Of a stretch of DNA of 64,000 nucleotides, positions 1 through 11,690 are shown piece after piece. Within the stretch, counting starts at the first letter, position 1. Each line of letters opens with the position of its first letter. The stretch covers positions 31,211,343 through 31,275,342 of the forward strand of contig LS997564.1 in the NCBI GenBank assembly GCA_000469685.2, in the 5' to 3' direction. Under the pieces are notes generated by a model. That model saw only the letters and a program-made list of their open reading frames with translations, was not told the DNA's origin and searched no databases. Both the position numbers and the translations under genes were made by a program. Origin of the DNA: Haemonchus contortus (taxonomy: Eukaryota; Nematoda; Chromadorea; Rhabditida; Trichostrongylidae).

Positions 1-810
1 TACAACTGTTTTTGCCCAGTCAAGCAGTTGATATTTTTAGATTCCACGAAGTTTCTAATCGGAAAACTCTCTGCAGAGGAGAGATTCGAAGTGTTCCAGC
101 GAGTTCTGAAGTTTGTTTTACTTCGCTTCTATGAAGACCAATCTCACTCATTTGTTATTACCGGCTAGGATAGATAAAACACTATGTGCACCACATAGTA
201 CATTAAATACAGGCGGGTACACGCTTCGCTGGAGGTTTATGACTTCCTCCACTCCCCTCTTTACAATGTTTTTAAGGGCTTCAGGTGTGAAAATGTTGGC
301 ATTTTGTAGCAAGATGTAAGTAAAAGTGATGAAATGAATAAATGCAGATAAACAGGGTCGGAAAAATGCTACTTCAAGTTTCTAGGGCTCATCGGTGTGA
401 CTATTCACACAACATTTACGCGTGTGGCGGGAACCCCTCCCGATTTCCCACGCGTCTTGCAAGCGGCAAATCTTTTTTTGTTGCCTCGCGGCTTCGAACG
501 CGGCAATTACTGTACTCAGCTCGCTCCCGGCCAATCGATAGGTCAACATATTTATTGTTGACTGCCTTTCTTTTTCTGATTGGTTCTGATTTCTTTCTGT
601 TTCTTTTTTGTTTGTGTTTGTTAGACTTGATTGTTTGGGATGACTCCTCTTACATATATTATCGACAATCATGACCGCACCAGCACATTCAAACGATTAG
701 AGGACTCCCTAACCTAAAGATTACGCGCTCCCAGCTTCCATAGCTATTCTGGTTGCTCCGATGTACGTTCAATAGACGTTCAATATGGGTAGCCATGCGA
801 TTTTGTATTG

Positions 811-872
811 TCGATTTGTCGGTTTGGGTGTTTGTCGGTGGGTCGGTTTGTCGGCCTGTCGGTCCACAGAAC
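811..872 (+). repeat. GTCGGTTT-type short tandem array
   Basis: Imperfect tandem units of GTCGGTTT. The same array recurs at 12541-12573 (reverse orientation), 13470-13515, 21090-21135 and 39019-39045, usually just after the motif TATTTATAAAGCAGTAACTT. It is a component of a dispersed repeat rather than a local expansion. The maT transposon at 886-2097 is inserted directly downstream. Confidence 0.7.
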
Positions 873-885
873 TTTATGCTTACTA

Positions 886-2097
886 TACAGGGTTGGCCAT
901 GATTATAGCGACAAGGCTTGCTGCAGTTAGCGTACATTCTATCGCCACATAGCGCGCCAGTTTTATGAATTTTTCAATCTAATCATTTTCTTCTAACTCC
1001 TGGCCCACCCGCTACGATCGCTAAGCAACTTGGCATCCACCGCAGCGTCATGTATCGCACACTCTAACGTTATCGAAACCTTGGTGGACTCCAAGACCGC
1101 CGAAGAAATGGAAGACCTCGTTCTGCTCGCACGCCGAAGGTCGTCGAGGCCGTTAGAAAGCGGATAGCAAGAAACGCGACTTGGAGCATCTCGACGATGG
1201 CTCGCGACATGGGAATCTCGCGGAAGTTAATGGAAAGGGTGGTCCACGAAGACCTTAAGATGTACCCCTACCGTACTCGGAAGGCTGCTGTCCTCAGCGC
1301 CTCGAATCAGCAGGCGCGTGTCAAGAAGTGCCGACAGCTTTTGCTTCGGACGCGCAACAAGGGTCACCATTCGATCGTCTTTCCGGATGAGAAGCTCTTC
1401 ACCGTCGAGCAGCAGTTCAGCGCTCAGAATGTCAGAGTGATAGCAGGAATGCCGAGGAAGCCAACAAGAAGGGAAGAGTCGTTTAGCGGGCCGCAGAGCT
1501 TGAACAAATCATGGTTTGGGCAGGGGAGTGTTTCTCGGGGAGGACGCGTTGATATTCGTCGACCCCGGCGTCAAAATCGACAAAGATTACTACCTGAAGA
1601 TGATTTTGGAATATGCTCTACTCCCGTGGGCGAATTCCCACTTCAATGGCTGCCCGTGGACATTCCAGCAAGATTCGACGCCCGCCCACAAGGCCAATGT
1701 CGTCCAAGCCTGGTGCAAGAGCGAACTTCCCGACTTCTTCTCGGCAAAAGAGTGGCCGGCATCGTCACCGGATTCGAACCCACTGGACTATAACTTGTGG
1801 TCTTACCTTGAGAACAAGGCCTGCGCCACTCCCCACCCCAATTTGGATTCTCTGAAGGCAGCGCTCATCCGAGAATGGGACGAAATCGACGACGCACTTC
1901 TGCGTCCGGTCATCGACGCCTTTCCCAAGCGACTCCGCGCTGTCGTCCGTGCCAAAGGTGGCCGAATCGAGAAGTAACCTATGATTGTTACTGTACCAGT
2001 TGTTTCTTATTAAATGTTATGTTCATGACTCAATTGCAGTTTTGCTTTCTGAGATATAAGGTGAAAACCTTATCGCTAATTTATGGCCAACCCTGTA
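886..2097 (+). mobile_element. Tc1/mariner superfamily element, maT-like (DD37D), with TIRs
   Basis: The ends are inverted repeats starting TACAGGGTTGGCCAT; the right end reads ATGGCCAACCCTGTA. Both are bounded by TA, the expected target duplication of this superfamily. The length of about 1.2 kb fits a near full-length element. It is inserted in a dispersed minisatellite-type repeat: sequence on either side (ACTTTATGCTTACTA and AGTTAGTGATATGGAA) rejoins to match the uninterrupted copies near 21150 and 39070. Confidence 0.85.
1011..1977 (+). pseudogene. maT-like transposase, stop- and frameshift-broken
   Basis: The translation shows an N-terminal helix-turn-helix region (IAKQLGIHRSVMYRTL), then a catalytic domain with three acidic sites: FPDEKLFTV, FQQDSTPAH and SPDSNPLDYNLW. 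There are 37 residues between the second and third Asp, the DD37D spacing of the maT clade, whose members cut and paste DNA at TA sites. An in-frame TAA lies near 1061 and the reading frame shifts between about 1440 and 1540, so no intact transposase is made. The C-terminal part from 1516 to 1977 is open. The nearest alternative is another Tc1/mariner subgroup, but the Asp spacing argues against DD34D mariner. Confidence 0.8.
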
Positions 2098-2730
2098 AAG
2101 TTAGTGATATGGAACATTCAGCTCTCATATTTCCTTCTTATATAAAGCAGTAACTTGGTGATGGGTATGTAATAGAAGAGAGTGAGTACTATTGAGTGAA
2201 GTGAGGAATGTGGAGTTCAGCGGGTACTTCAAAACTGTGATTTCGGCCTGTATTAGCATCGTGCTATGTATGTCTATACAAAAGTCGGAGGTAATGACGT
2301 AGTCGAGGGACTTGGCTTTTTTTCAACATTTCAACATTCAACATAATGCGCTTTTCAACATTGATAGTTTGAGATAGTTTTGCAGCTTCGAACTTTACCC
2401 AATGAGTCACAGTGCTGCTGAATTCACTCGAAGGACCAACACCGAAAGACTTTTTGGGAACGTCGAGTGAGTTTTGATACTTTGCTGTAAAACTAGTGAT
2501 TTTCTGAAAAAAAACTGATCTGCCATCGAAATAGGGGCACAGGGTAGAGTAGGACCCATGAATTACGGTGGAATACCACTTTTGAGCACTTTTTTCAAGA
2601 TCACCCTCCCCTTTATAAAAGGTTTTTCCTCGCTTTTAGAAGAGACTGCTTCTCATGAGTAATCAGCTCCATAACTGCTGGGGATTAGCGAGCTGTTGCA
2701 ATGCTTGCAAGTTGACAATAGCGACAAACC

Positions 2731-3225
2731 ATGGTAGTGAGGGAATCAGCTTTGGCAGTATTGCTTTCCCTCTTTCGAGGGGTATCAAAGGTGCAGTCTA
2801 CGACAAAAATAGTTTTTGAGATTTCTTCTCACGGTGAGCCCATGACGACCAAGGATTGCCCAAGGATGCTGCCGTGTCGAAGAACTACTCGTATATGGCG
2901 TAACAAGGGCCCCAAAACTGGCTTAGCCGACGTGCACACCCAAGTTCGGACGAGTTCTAATGACATTGTAGGGGTAGTGAAGGTTGCACCACTTGCATCG
3001 TCACGTGCATGTTGCACACAGGCAGTTACTGTGTCTGGCTCCATGCAATGGTGCTTACCCTTGGACAGCTCGTCCAAATGCCTCTCCCATGCAACTTTTG
3101 TCAGCACCTTCTCGTCGACCCCTAATTTTACTACTTTTTGGAGCCAAAACCTCTCTAAATACGCCAATTTCCGCCTTTTCTTCACCAATTCCATTCCGAG
3201 GCTGAACACCCCAAAATTATTGTGA
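2731..3225. other. Overlapping open frames on both strands, function unknown
   Basis: The plus strand is open for 164 codons (2731-3225) and the minus strand for 126 codons (2829-3209) across the same DNA. The minus frame has a basic start (MELVKKRRKLAYLERFW) and a GTAAGC donor-like site after the peptide HLDELSK near 3060, which makes it look slightly more like coding sequence. No family was recognised on either strand. It may be a fragment of an undescribed mobile element, as it lies between two other repeats. Confidence 0.25.
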
Positions 3226-3569
3226 AATGTGCCAAGAGATAGAACGAATAGGAATCGATTACATTACAAACCAAATACTAAACAATCGCCATTCCCACTT
3301 TGATTTGCGAAAATTCCCTGTTTCTCGGAAAACTCAAAAAGTGTTGGAGAGCTGTGGGGGTGATAAATGAACCTTACCGTGTAGGTGCAAGTATCGTGTG
3401 TAGCTATAGAAGAATCAACAATAATTTGCCAGTTTCCATTTAAGGTTCGCTTACCAGTACCCGGATACCGTATCCCTTGCAGACGGTAGGGGGCTATTAG
3501 CGTTGGTAAGTGTAATCAGGTAAAGGAGACGAGCAAACAATGCACAGCGAACCGCTAGGTCATACCCTC

Positions 3570-3845
3570 ATACGGTTGGATCCCTCAACAACTGCCTTAC
3601 ATAGGGTGTAGTGCAGTAGTAACAAAATCGTCGCGTCGCGGCGAGAGAGACGCCGCGCGCGAATGAGTGTAGCAGAATGCAGCAGCAAGTAAAAAATACA
3701 GCAACAAAAGACTTAACAGTAGAATCGAATCGAATAAAAGTAACAATCGCATAGCGATCGAGCTGTATGAAGAACGCTAGAGCCGCAATAACGAGGCAAA
3801 TGGTTCGCGACAACCGCGTGCGGCGAATCGATTACACAAAACCGT
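3570..3845 (-). repeat. Dispersed repeat, copy 1 (partner at 62825-63085)
   Basis: This stretch matches 62825-63085 in the opposite orientation over roughly 260 bp. Shared landmarks are GCACGCGGCG/CGCCGCGTGC-like sequence, CAGCTCAATCG versus CGATCGAGCTG, and a conceptual peptide AFFIQLxRYA in both. No coding role is evident. It is probably a short nonautonomous transposon. Confidence 0.65.
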
Positions 3846-4159
3846 TCCTACTGCCCGTCTGCCCCTTAGATAAGCTTTGAATTAGGTGAGCTACCTGAAC
3901 GCCCACCTCGGTGGTCTTTAACGTTAGCTGGCTCCTTTGAGCTCCAAAAACTTCCGTAGACACGAGGGACCATAGTCAGCCAGTCTTAGCAGTTGTCTAA
4001 ATAACTCCAGTGACCAGGTGTTCCCAGCTCCCCCCACAGTTATCATCACCTTCGGTCGATCATATTTCGTTCCCCTTGCAGATCCCCTATCATACATCTT
4101 GCAGGATAGTGAAGGCGTGTTCAATGAGCTACTGCTTGCTGGCTGACTTTGTTGTCAAG

Positions 4160-4414
4160 TCATTCAGTGCCTAGATGACTTATTCTGGTTGTGTATAGAA
4201 CTAAAATAAATAAACATGTAAACAAAAATAACACCATATGGAGTACATAACTGCAACTTGCAACATGGGTACAGGGATTTTCACAGTGTGCCATATCATC
4301 CTTTACTCTGGTCAAGTTTACTTTAAATGCTCCGTCGTACACTTTTATTACTTTTACTCGCCTGTCTAATTTAGGGATGGATTTGAGAGTAGTGAACCTA
4401 GCGATAAACTGCAA
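4160..4414 (-). CDS. Possible 3'-terminal exon with transmembrane helix
   Basis: A minus-strand open frame begins after a good acceptor (CGGTTTGCAG, ending near 4408) and runs to a stop. The peptide has a Cys cluster (CENPCTHVASC) followed by a strongly hydrophobic segment (YVLHMVLFLFTCLFILVLY) and a short charged end, as in a type I membrane protein. No family was recognised. It overlaps, antisense, a weak candidate exon of the plus-strand gene at 4375-4421, so the two readings compete. No phase-compatible upstream minus exon was found; the exon-like minus frame at 4571-4762 ends in the wrong phase. Confidence 0.3.
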   Translation of the reverse strand: MQFIARFTTLKSIPKLDRRVKVIKVYDGAFKVNLTRVKDDMAHCENPCTHVASCSYVLHMVLFLFTCLFILVLYTTRISHLGTE

Positions 4415-7400
4415 ACCGAAGGTACGGTATTGAAAATGAATTATCTACAATCAGCATGGAAGTTTAATCAAACGGAGGTGTGTGAAATTGTCTGTAGCAC
4501 ATTTAGCTATACGAAGAATATTGAATAGTAAGAACAATCATCGATCGATTCAATTCACCTCATCGATGAAGCATGGGCAACTTACAGGAAACAGAAATGC
4601 CGTTTGGGAACGAAAGAGAATCCATTATGTTGGATTTAAATAGAACAGTATGCGGAGCAACAGATGGGATGAGAGCTTCTACCTCATTTCCAGAATATAT
4701 CGCTGACGCCATATCACTTGGTAAGGACTGTAATAGAACCCGAAAACTAGTTTTATCGGCAGCGATTTCCGATTTCAATTTTGGGCATCACCATAAATGG
4801 TTGGTAAATCTTCGATTTAGTGGAAGCCAAATAGCCAATAGCTATTCGTAGTCCTTAGCACGATTGTACTGAATCGGTAATGAATACAGCGAAAGCGGTA
4901 GCGTGAACCGTTCCGATCAAAATTCCGGGATTTTGGACAACCACTGAATACAGTCCGTTACAGTAAAGTCTCCTCATCTCAAAGCCTCGTTAAAAATTTG
5001 TTCACAAGATCAAGATCTTCTCTTACTCGGGTCAGGCCAGGGAAGGAATATATTCATCCTGGTTAGCGAGCAACAAACTGTGCGCTATTCGCAATGGAGC
5101 ACAGCTTCGGTGAAGGGATAAGCCGGCATACGACTGGCCGACCATGTCTGCTCCACTGCGAATTCGCGCTCCACTGAATATTTCTTTGAATGGCTGCTTT
5201 CATAGTCCACAATTTGGGGAGCGACCGATCGCTCGGCGCGCCTAAGGCTAGCTCCGCCTCCTGAACCAATCGCGGATCGGTCGTGCGACCGGTAGCGCGA
5301 TTGGTCGCTCGCCAAATCGTGGACTATGAAAGCAGCCAATAAGTTACCCGTGTGCATACCCGGTAGGCGGAAGAAACTCATCAGTGTGGAATGGGACTTT
5401 CGAACGAAAGGAGGGGGGGGGGGTGTATCGCCTCAAGGCACTACCTTTCATATAATCCGAAAAGATGAAAAATAATCAGCGGAGGGGGTCGTGAGTTAGC
5501 GTACTCCTATAAAATGAGCTCGAAAAAGTCATATCAAAGAAGCAGAGCAGGGTTCATCAGGTTGACGGCCTGCCTGAAGTCTTAGTTGACAATGGGTCAG
5601 TATATATACAGTTTACCAATTTGATTGAAAAAAAACTATTTTGCTCATATCAGTTGAAATTGAAAAGGGATTGAAGAGCATCATCAAGATGGACGATTTC
5701 ACGAAGAACCCTATTCTCTATTTCCTCGCTCATGGCGTAATCAAGTAAGTGGTAAATCGGGTGTCTTCCATGGAAAGTACCACCTTCATCGAAGCTTTTA
5801 ACGCGACTCAAAATGAACCATCTTCAGGAATATGTCAAAGCTTCTCATGGATCGGACAAAAAATGATCACCTGACCTCGCATCGACGATTGGGTATTCGT
5901 AAGAAATGGGTAAGTTGAACGGGCATGTCCACCCCAAACATTACCGGATCTTACCTTAGCTGAGCGATTCTTTCCTACACTCGTTTGGGATTCCGTCATA
6001 GTTAGATGTATGCAGCGGATTCCGATACAAAAAAGGTAGTTTTTTACTACTCGAGGGTAAGTAGTCGCACGAAGGAGAATGACGAAGGGCTGAATTTGGA
6101 AAAATATTGAAATTTCTTTTGAAAAAAGGTTATACCATTGATTAGTCGAGTCTGAACAATAGATCTTTCAGCGTCTAACAATCCCGTTCAGGGATTTGCC
6201 CACGCATTCTTTCCGTCATGATGGTAGGGGTGTTTCGAACGCGTATGCAACCTGGTGGGCAGATGATGTAGTAGACAGTGCTTTATCCTCCGAGTCTGAC
6301 TATAAGTGGCCGACCGACGAATGGATGGAATGTTCGGTTACCCTGGGTGGGTATCATTATGGGATTAGACATCCTCACCATGCATGTGATAGGGTTGGGC
6401 TCGCCATTAGACCATCTACACTCATAATGAAAGACAGTCAACGCTAGCTGAAATGATCATCAGGGACTAGGGTATGGCTATAATTTTTATTCTCAAGGAA
6501 TCTCTTCAACACTTCTATCCATCCTAGCCGTAGCTGCAGTGGAAAAGCTTATTATTGTTAGAAAAATATGAAGCTTGTGAACATCATCAGTTGTGCATGG
6601 CAGAGTGACGTTAATCCCTTGATCCGAGAAAAAGCTCGAGATTGGCTGATTTCTAGACGTCGGACCTCTCACGTGTTCTGGAACTTCATAATATAATACT
6701 TCTCTGCAAAAGTGCGACAGTACTCTTAGGGAAATCATGGGGGTTCCTCCTAGGTGATTGCCCGATTATTCAACGCTTTCGATGTTGTATAACGGAGGAT
6801 GCTCTAACTGTCAAACGGCAGTTTTGAAAAAAAATTACTGTGCTCTTTAAGTATCGTGCTCTCAATATTTCATGAAACAATACAGAGCTTCTGATTACGG
6901 GTGTAAGGGGCTTCATGTGGGGGCGAAAGTCAAATTGTAAGGCACCACTCAATGACTATTCGAGTATGCAGTCCGTTCAAATAGCAAAATCTGCATTACT
7001 CTGGCCATAATAGAACTTCCCATTCAGGAACCATCCTACTCGGCAAACTTCTTTGCTTTATTCGATCGAAAGACCGGAGAAGCAGTCGCATTTTCGCAAA
7101 CCAAGTAAGGCCTTTTGACGTTGAATCAGCTGATTAAAGTGAATCTCAGTTCTTTCTTAACAAAATGATTCGTATGTCGATGTCATGCTCACATTGATAT
7201 AAACGATCCTATCATAGATTAGCTGGCTGAAACAACGGAAACAATCATTCTATAAATTAAATTTTTGAATAATGCAGGATTCCTCCCTCTGTTGTCGAAG
7301 CGCGTCCGCTTGTCGTACCATAAATAATAAATAAAATCAATATATAACTAATCGTTGACAATTTCCAGTAACGATACAGAAAATTCGTGGAGATCGTCTA

Positions 7401-7745
7401 CATGGGGCTATCGACCAATTATAGTCGTAAACAACTCCACGGTAAGCCCACCAAGTCAACTATGAACTTAGGTGGCCCGTCAGTTTGAAAAGCAAAGAAG
7501 CAATCTTCAAAGACTTCTTGTTTACTTCATACTTTGACTTCCCCGTAGATGATTTGACTACTTTTCAGCGCTGTTTAATCTATGCTGGTTCTGGAGGTAA
7601 CATGTACGAGTCGATGGAAATTTCACGAATGGCACATACTGTTTTGGCTTACTTGTATTCTGATGCTCCAATAACTACTATTCTCACGACTCCCATGTTT
7701 TTCCCATTTAGAGATGGTCACTATTACACTGATGGCTTCGTACTG
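4375..7745 (+). CDS. Gamma-glutamyltransferase-like protein, partial
   Basis: Gamma-glutamyltransferases cleave glutathione and transfer the gamma-glutamyl group at the cell surface. Exons with GT/AG borders and matching phase are 4588-4720, 5654-5744, 5828-5909, 6002-6035, 6192-6223, 7028-7104, 7369-7441 and 7569-7745; a weaker one (4375-4421, donor GTACGG) could precede them. The segment SFPEYIADAI...EIEKG...IIKMDDF resembles the heavy-chain FYxGxxAxxIVxxI...GGxIT..DL region. ANFFALFDRKTGEAVAFSQT resembles the start of the light chain, and PIIVVNNSTRCLIYAGSGGN resembles the conserved PxIIV...AxGG block. The processing Thr expected before the light chain is not clear: a Ser or Ala sits there. 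About 50 residues between the last two blocks are missing, as are the N-terminus and the C-terminal end, so it may be divergent or decaying. The family call is by eye. Confidence 0.5.
5190..5339. repeat. Foldback (palindromic) element in an intron
   Basis: Arms TGGCTGCTTTCATAGTCCAC and its complement face each other, with the homology continuing into GAGCGACC on both sides. The whole forms a snapback structure of about 150 bp. It lies in the intron between the exons ending at 4720 and starting at 5654. A single related arm (CTATGAAAGCAGCCATT) is found at 34763-34780. Confidence 0.75.
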
Positions 7746-9900
7746 GTAAGTTGAGTAGACACGAATGCTATAGCAAGTGGTGTACAGATGTCACGAGGAA
7801 AAGTCCAATCTGCTAAAAGCTTCAAATATAGCATAGCTTCAATCAAAAGGAGAAGTAATCCAAAAAAAACAATAGCTTATGTTAGAAAATCCCTTATAAG
7901 GCTTTCATAAGAAACCGTGACACATAAGGCATATAGGGGTTGATTTTTTACTATGGAACACAGAGATTGAACTAGTTGTCGATTAGATCGGCTACCGACG
8001 ATTTAGGATAAACAAGCACCTTCCGAATATCCTATCAATATGATCTGCTCAATTAGAATCCTGTAGGAGTAAGATGGGATAGGAAGAAATGACATTGGAA
8101 CTCTTAGGAAACTGCCTAGTGCTGCTTGTAACTCGTAGAGTTGCATTGAACATACAGAAAATCTAGCGCGGAACAACAGTCTCATTAGATGAGATGGTGT
8201 CCGCCCAAAGGTGGTACGACACAAGGGTCATGCCTGAGGACTTCTTCGCTTGAGGGCAAAATTTAGGAGCAAACGTCCGTTGCGCGCTCCCATCGAAAGT
8301 AGATGCATTCCACTGAGGTCCCGAGATGACATTGAAGTACCACCAAGAGTTGGTGGAGCGAATGATTTGCATTTCTCCGTGTTACCTTCTCATGGGCTGA
8401 CTGCCGTGGACCAAGCGCAAACCGTATGCCCCACTGACAACTGCGACGTCTGTCAAGTATCGCGGGCTAACCCGCCGCATGCGACAGCTGCGGCGTGACC
8501 TACTTTCGACGGACGCGCGCAACGAGGCGCATCCATCAGATCGAAAAGTTGCCTAGACAGGTTGTAATAAAAGCCTAAATATTGTATCCACTGCACTGTA
8601 TTATAGCTGCTCGACGGGTGGCCGTATTTCTAAACCCTTGAGTAAGACGCACCATTCACAACTGAGCACGTCTGCTAAAAATTCAAACAACTACTTCTAA
8701 CCCATGGCAACAGTTGGAGGCAACTTTTGACTTACTGTAGCCAGCTACCCTCACCAGCACACCGCTAACAGACCCGTTCCACATCGTTGTAACCTCTTAC
8801 AGCCACTTTTTTTACTTCATTTAGGAGGCTTGTTTCTTGGGAAATCCAGCGATTTTCGCGTTTTGTTCCCCACGTTCGCTTTATTTTGCATAGTAACTTC
8901 CATTATTCCCTTTGAACTAGGTATCCAAAATTATCGGGAATTAACAAAAACAACCGATATAAGCAAGCTGCTGCAAATCATTCGGGCCATGCTGAATTCT
9001 TCAGGACTTCCATGCAAAACAAATTCTGATTTCAGGGCGTTTTATCAAGAGTAATGAGATTAGCACATGTTAGTGGCTCAGAAACTTTTTATCTTGAAAA
9101 AAGAAAATTACAAGGACAAGATACAGGCACATATAAAGATACCGGTTCGGTCATTGATGTCCGAGAAAATGGTTAGTTTTTCTCAATGAATAGGGAAAAG
9201 GTCAACCATGAAGTACTCAGAAGTACACTCAGAACGCTCGAAAACTATAATTTCTAGTTAGTTGGCTTTCAGCCTTGGCCAGTAGGACCTGGATTTTTCT
9301 CCATACTCCCACACCTACAGTTAACAAGCTGTGACGAACTCGCGAAGTTCTCCTTGACGAGATCTCAATCACATCCTTAATCTACATACTTTTGCGCCGA
9401 AGTCAAGCGTAAATGAGCTGGAAGTCAGGTCATGGAGCTCTGCAGGGGTAGGGATAGTCATCAGCACTGCCCACCTGAGTATAGGACCCTTTTTGGTGGC
9501 CTCTCTTCGGCTAACAGTACACTGTTGTTCATACTAACGTGACAGTAATAGCACCCGATAATGCCCCTTCCAGCAGAGTGACGACTAGGGTGTTCTGCTG
9601 AGGGGTCTACCTCTTCTGCCGAGCAATAGACCCATGAAATAACCCAAGAACCAGTAAATACCTAGACGAGCTTATTTGTTCTGTTAAGAATGTATTGCTT
9701 CATGAATTTTATATGAAAAACCCAAGCTTTTCAGAAATATTCCCAGTGTTTTTCGACCATAATGGGCCACAAATAATGCCGAATGGTGTTTGAAGGCCAT
9801 AAAGTCAAGCAGTTTACAGCCTTTTCAGAAAAAAAAACAAAATAACACCTCCAATCTTACTATGATATTCACCCTACATATGCATTTGTTTGAAGTTGGT
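7746..9900. other. No gene recognised; unassigned intergenic sequence
   Basis: After the last supported exon of the plus-strand gene no phase-0 continuation was found. A plus-strand open stretch at 8820-9057, after an acceptor-like TTTAG, has a hydrophobic segment but starts in the wrong phase for joining. The GC-richer stretch at 8180-8560 (many GCGC steps) has the composition of other mobile elements here but no recognisable ends. Confidence 0.3.
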
Positions 9901-10150
9901 CATCAATAAAAGGGTGAAGGATAAAGTCATTTGGTGTGATGAAAGTTGATGACGAGATGCGCCCACGCATTTGACATCTGTTTGGAATTAGTGGAGTTTC
10001 AACGGGCACATGTGCCCTATGCATTGATTTGTGAAACCAAAAGATTACAAGCCAGTGTTTTATTCCCGCACACAAGTGTGCTACCAGTTATGCCGTCTCA
10101 AATGAGGCAAGACTTGATGTCTTCATGCTTCTTCGATTATATCTATACCA

Positions 10151-10220
10151 GTCGGATCGCCCAGCTAACGCCGGGCTCTCCTCCTTCCTGGGTAATGCCC
10201 GGCTACGCCGGGCATTCTCC
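10151..10220. repeat. GC-rich hairpins of a dispersed element terminus
   Basis: Contains the reverse form of the terminal motif (ACCAGTCGGATCGCCCAGCT) and a second perfect hairpin (ATGCCCGGCTACGCCGGGCAT). The same type of hairpin followed by CGATCCGACTGGT occurs at 12600-12630, 22455-22515, 36190-36222, 38967-38998, 39676-39706 and 59550-59586. Confidence 0.65.
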
Positions 10221-10613
10221 TTTTTGTGTAATAGGGGCAAAAATTGGTACACACAATCTGGGACTTCCTTTCGATGAATATAAAATGAAAGTATTTCATT
10301 CTAATAATGACTTCCTCGGATGTAGCTCGGTCAGAGGATAATACAGAAAGTCGGCTTAGGGAGCATACCTACCTAGGGTTTCCGATCTGATCATAACCTC
10401 ACTGGTTTTATGAGGACGTTAATTTACTCAGATACCTTCTTCTTCAGAATGAATAGAAAGTCTTTCTTCTTCCTTTCTCGTAAAGTCATCTGGCTGACCC
10501 CGCCCACTCCGGGAATTCGGGCGCCCTCCCTTTGATAACTCCAGCCCCTCCTTTCCCGCTTTCTAAGACGTTTTTGAATAGGCTCATAAATATTTGATTT
10601 TGGCCTCGCCAAT

Positions 10614-10633
10614 CCCCCCCCCCCCCCCCCCCC
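10614..10633 (+). repeat. Poly-C run of 20
   Basis: Twenty consecutive C residues. A long homopolymer of this kind is unusual in nematode unique DNA and may be a mobile-element tail or a low-accuracy assembly position. It causes a poly-glycine artefact in minus-strand translation. Confidence 0.9.
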
Positions 10634-10639
10634 TGAGTA

Positions 10640-11510
10640 CAAACTCCCTTACTTCAGGGTATTGGCCGCATTCCTTCTATAGCCTCTAACCACTCACTTT
10701 CCACATTATAGTACGTTTTTGAATAGATTCATAAGCATTCTCAAAAAGAACCTAACACCTGCACTCATGCCCAGCAGCGTAAGGCCCTGCTCACTCCTTT
10801 TATCACTTTTTCTAGCCTCCGCGCCCACTTTGAATGGAGTTATGAACCTGTGGGGAAAGTACCGCCCAGTGCAAGAAAGCTCCTCCTACTATCGGTGGCT
10901 CTCCTTCACTTGATTTGTTAACCTGTCCCTCTACTTTGATTATTTTTTTCTCGGTGTCTGGGCTGTTAGAAACTAATTTAAGAAGTTGTGTCCGTGACAT
11001 CACCCAATCCTGCGCAGTTCCCCCCTTTGGAGGAGGAGCTTTGCTGAGCTCAAATGTGTTCTTTTGATCTGGCCCTATGCCCAAAACTCCCAAACTCCCA
11101 AACATGATCCGACTTATGCAGGTGCTTTCTAAAGTAATATCGAATTTTTGCACATTGAACGAACTAGCAAAGAATCAGCTGTCGTATAGATTTCGCCTTA
11201 GTTCCAAACTTGGAAAACCTCTATCTAGCTACTGAAGTACTGTGAAGTGGATAGTTCTTTGGAGTGCGTATTTGTGAGCAAAATCCTATTTAGAAATAGA
11301 GATTTCGATTAGATTGAATTTCTGTGGATTTCCGATTATGTTTCTACAGGAAAATACGCGTCTAGTCTGGAAAATAGGTTGAATGCAAAGGCACTTTCTG
11401 TAAAAATTATTCGTCAGCAGAAAGTTTACTTGCCACGAAGCCTAACCTCTCTCCTCCCTCAGTTGGCTGCGAACCGATAGTTGAATCGTCCATAGTATTG
11501 GGATATAGTC
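10640..11510. other. No gene recognised
   Basis: Open frames here are short (64-113 codons), on opposite strands, and show no family motif or good splice borders. The phrase TTTTTGAATAG(A/G)(C/T)TCATAA occurs twice (10571 and 10710), which suggests a decayed tandem or repeat. Nothing else can be said from sequence alone. Confidence 0.3.
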
Positions 11511-11517
11511 AGGAGAA

Positions 11518-11690
11518 CGTTTTTTACGACCGCTCCCGGCAATGTTTGTAACTCAATGAAAGATCACGGCTCCTTTTTGCTTCGATATCACTTTTGGCAA
11601 GACTTATCCGACCGCTAATGACCTTAGATTCTCATCTAATGAAATATATGTATCCACTTCATGGATACCGCATTTAATCATTTGATCTCC
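11518..11690 (+). repeat. Fragment of composite element (CGACCGCT block)
   Basis: Matches the internal block of the composite elements at 21900-22050, 35760-35890, 38380-38480 and 58390-58500. The shared run is ACGACCGCT, then a gap, then TTTTTGCTTCGATATCA, then AACTTATCCGACC-like sequence. The rest of the element is not clearly present on the left; the terminal hairpin near 12607 is in reverse orientation. Confidence 0.6.

Noticed and set aside
1..800. Short open frames on both strands at 113-674
   Set aside because: They overlap on opposite strands, have no domain signal and no convincing splice sites. Nothing else was recognised in this stretch.
8820..9057. Plus-strand open stretch after TTTAG with a hydrophobic segment, possible last exon of the plus gene
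   Set aside because: The phase needed to follow the exon ending at 7745 gives a stop after 22 codons, and the open frame is in the wrong phase. No family motif.
10424..10642. Gly-rich minus-strand ORF
   Set aside because: The Gly run is the translation of the poly-C tract, and the rest has no motif or splice border.
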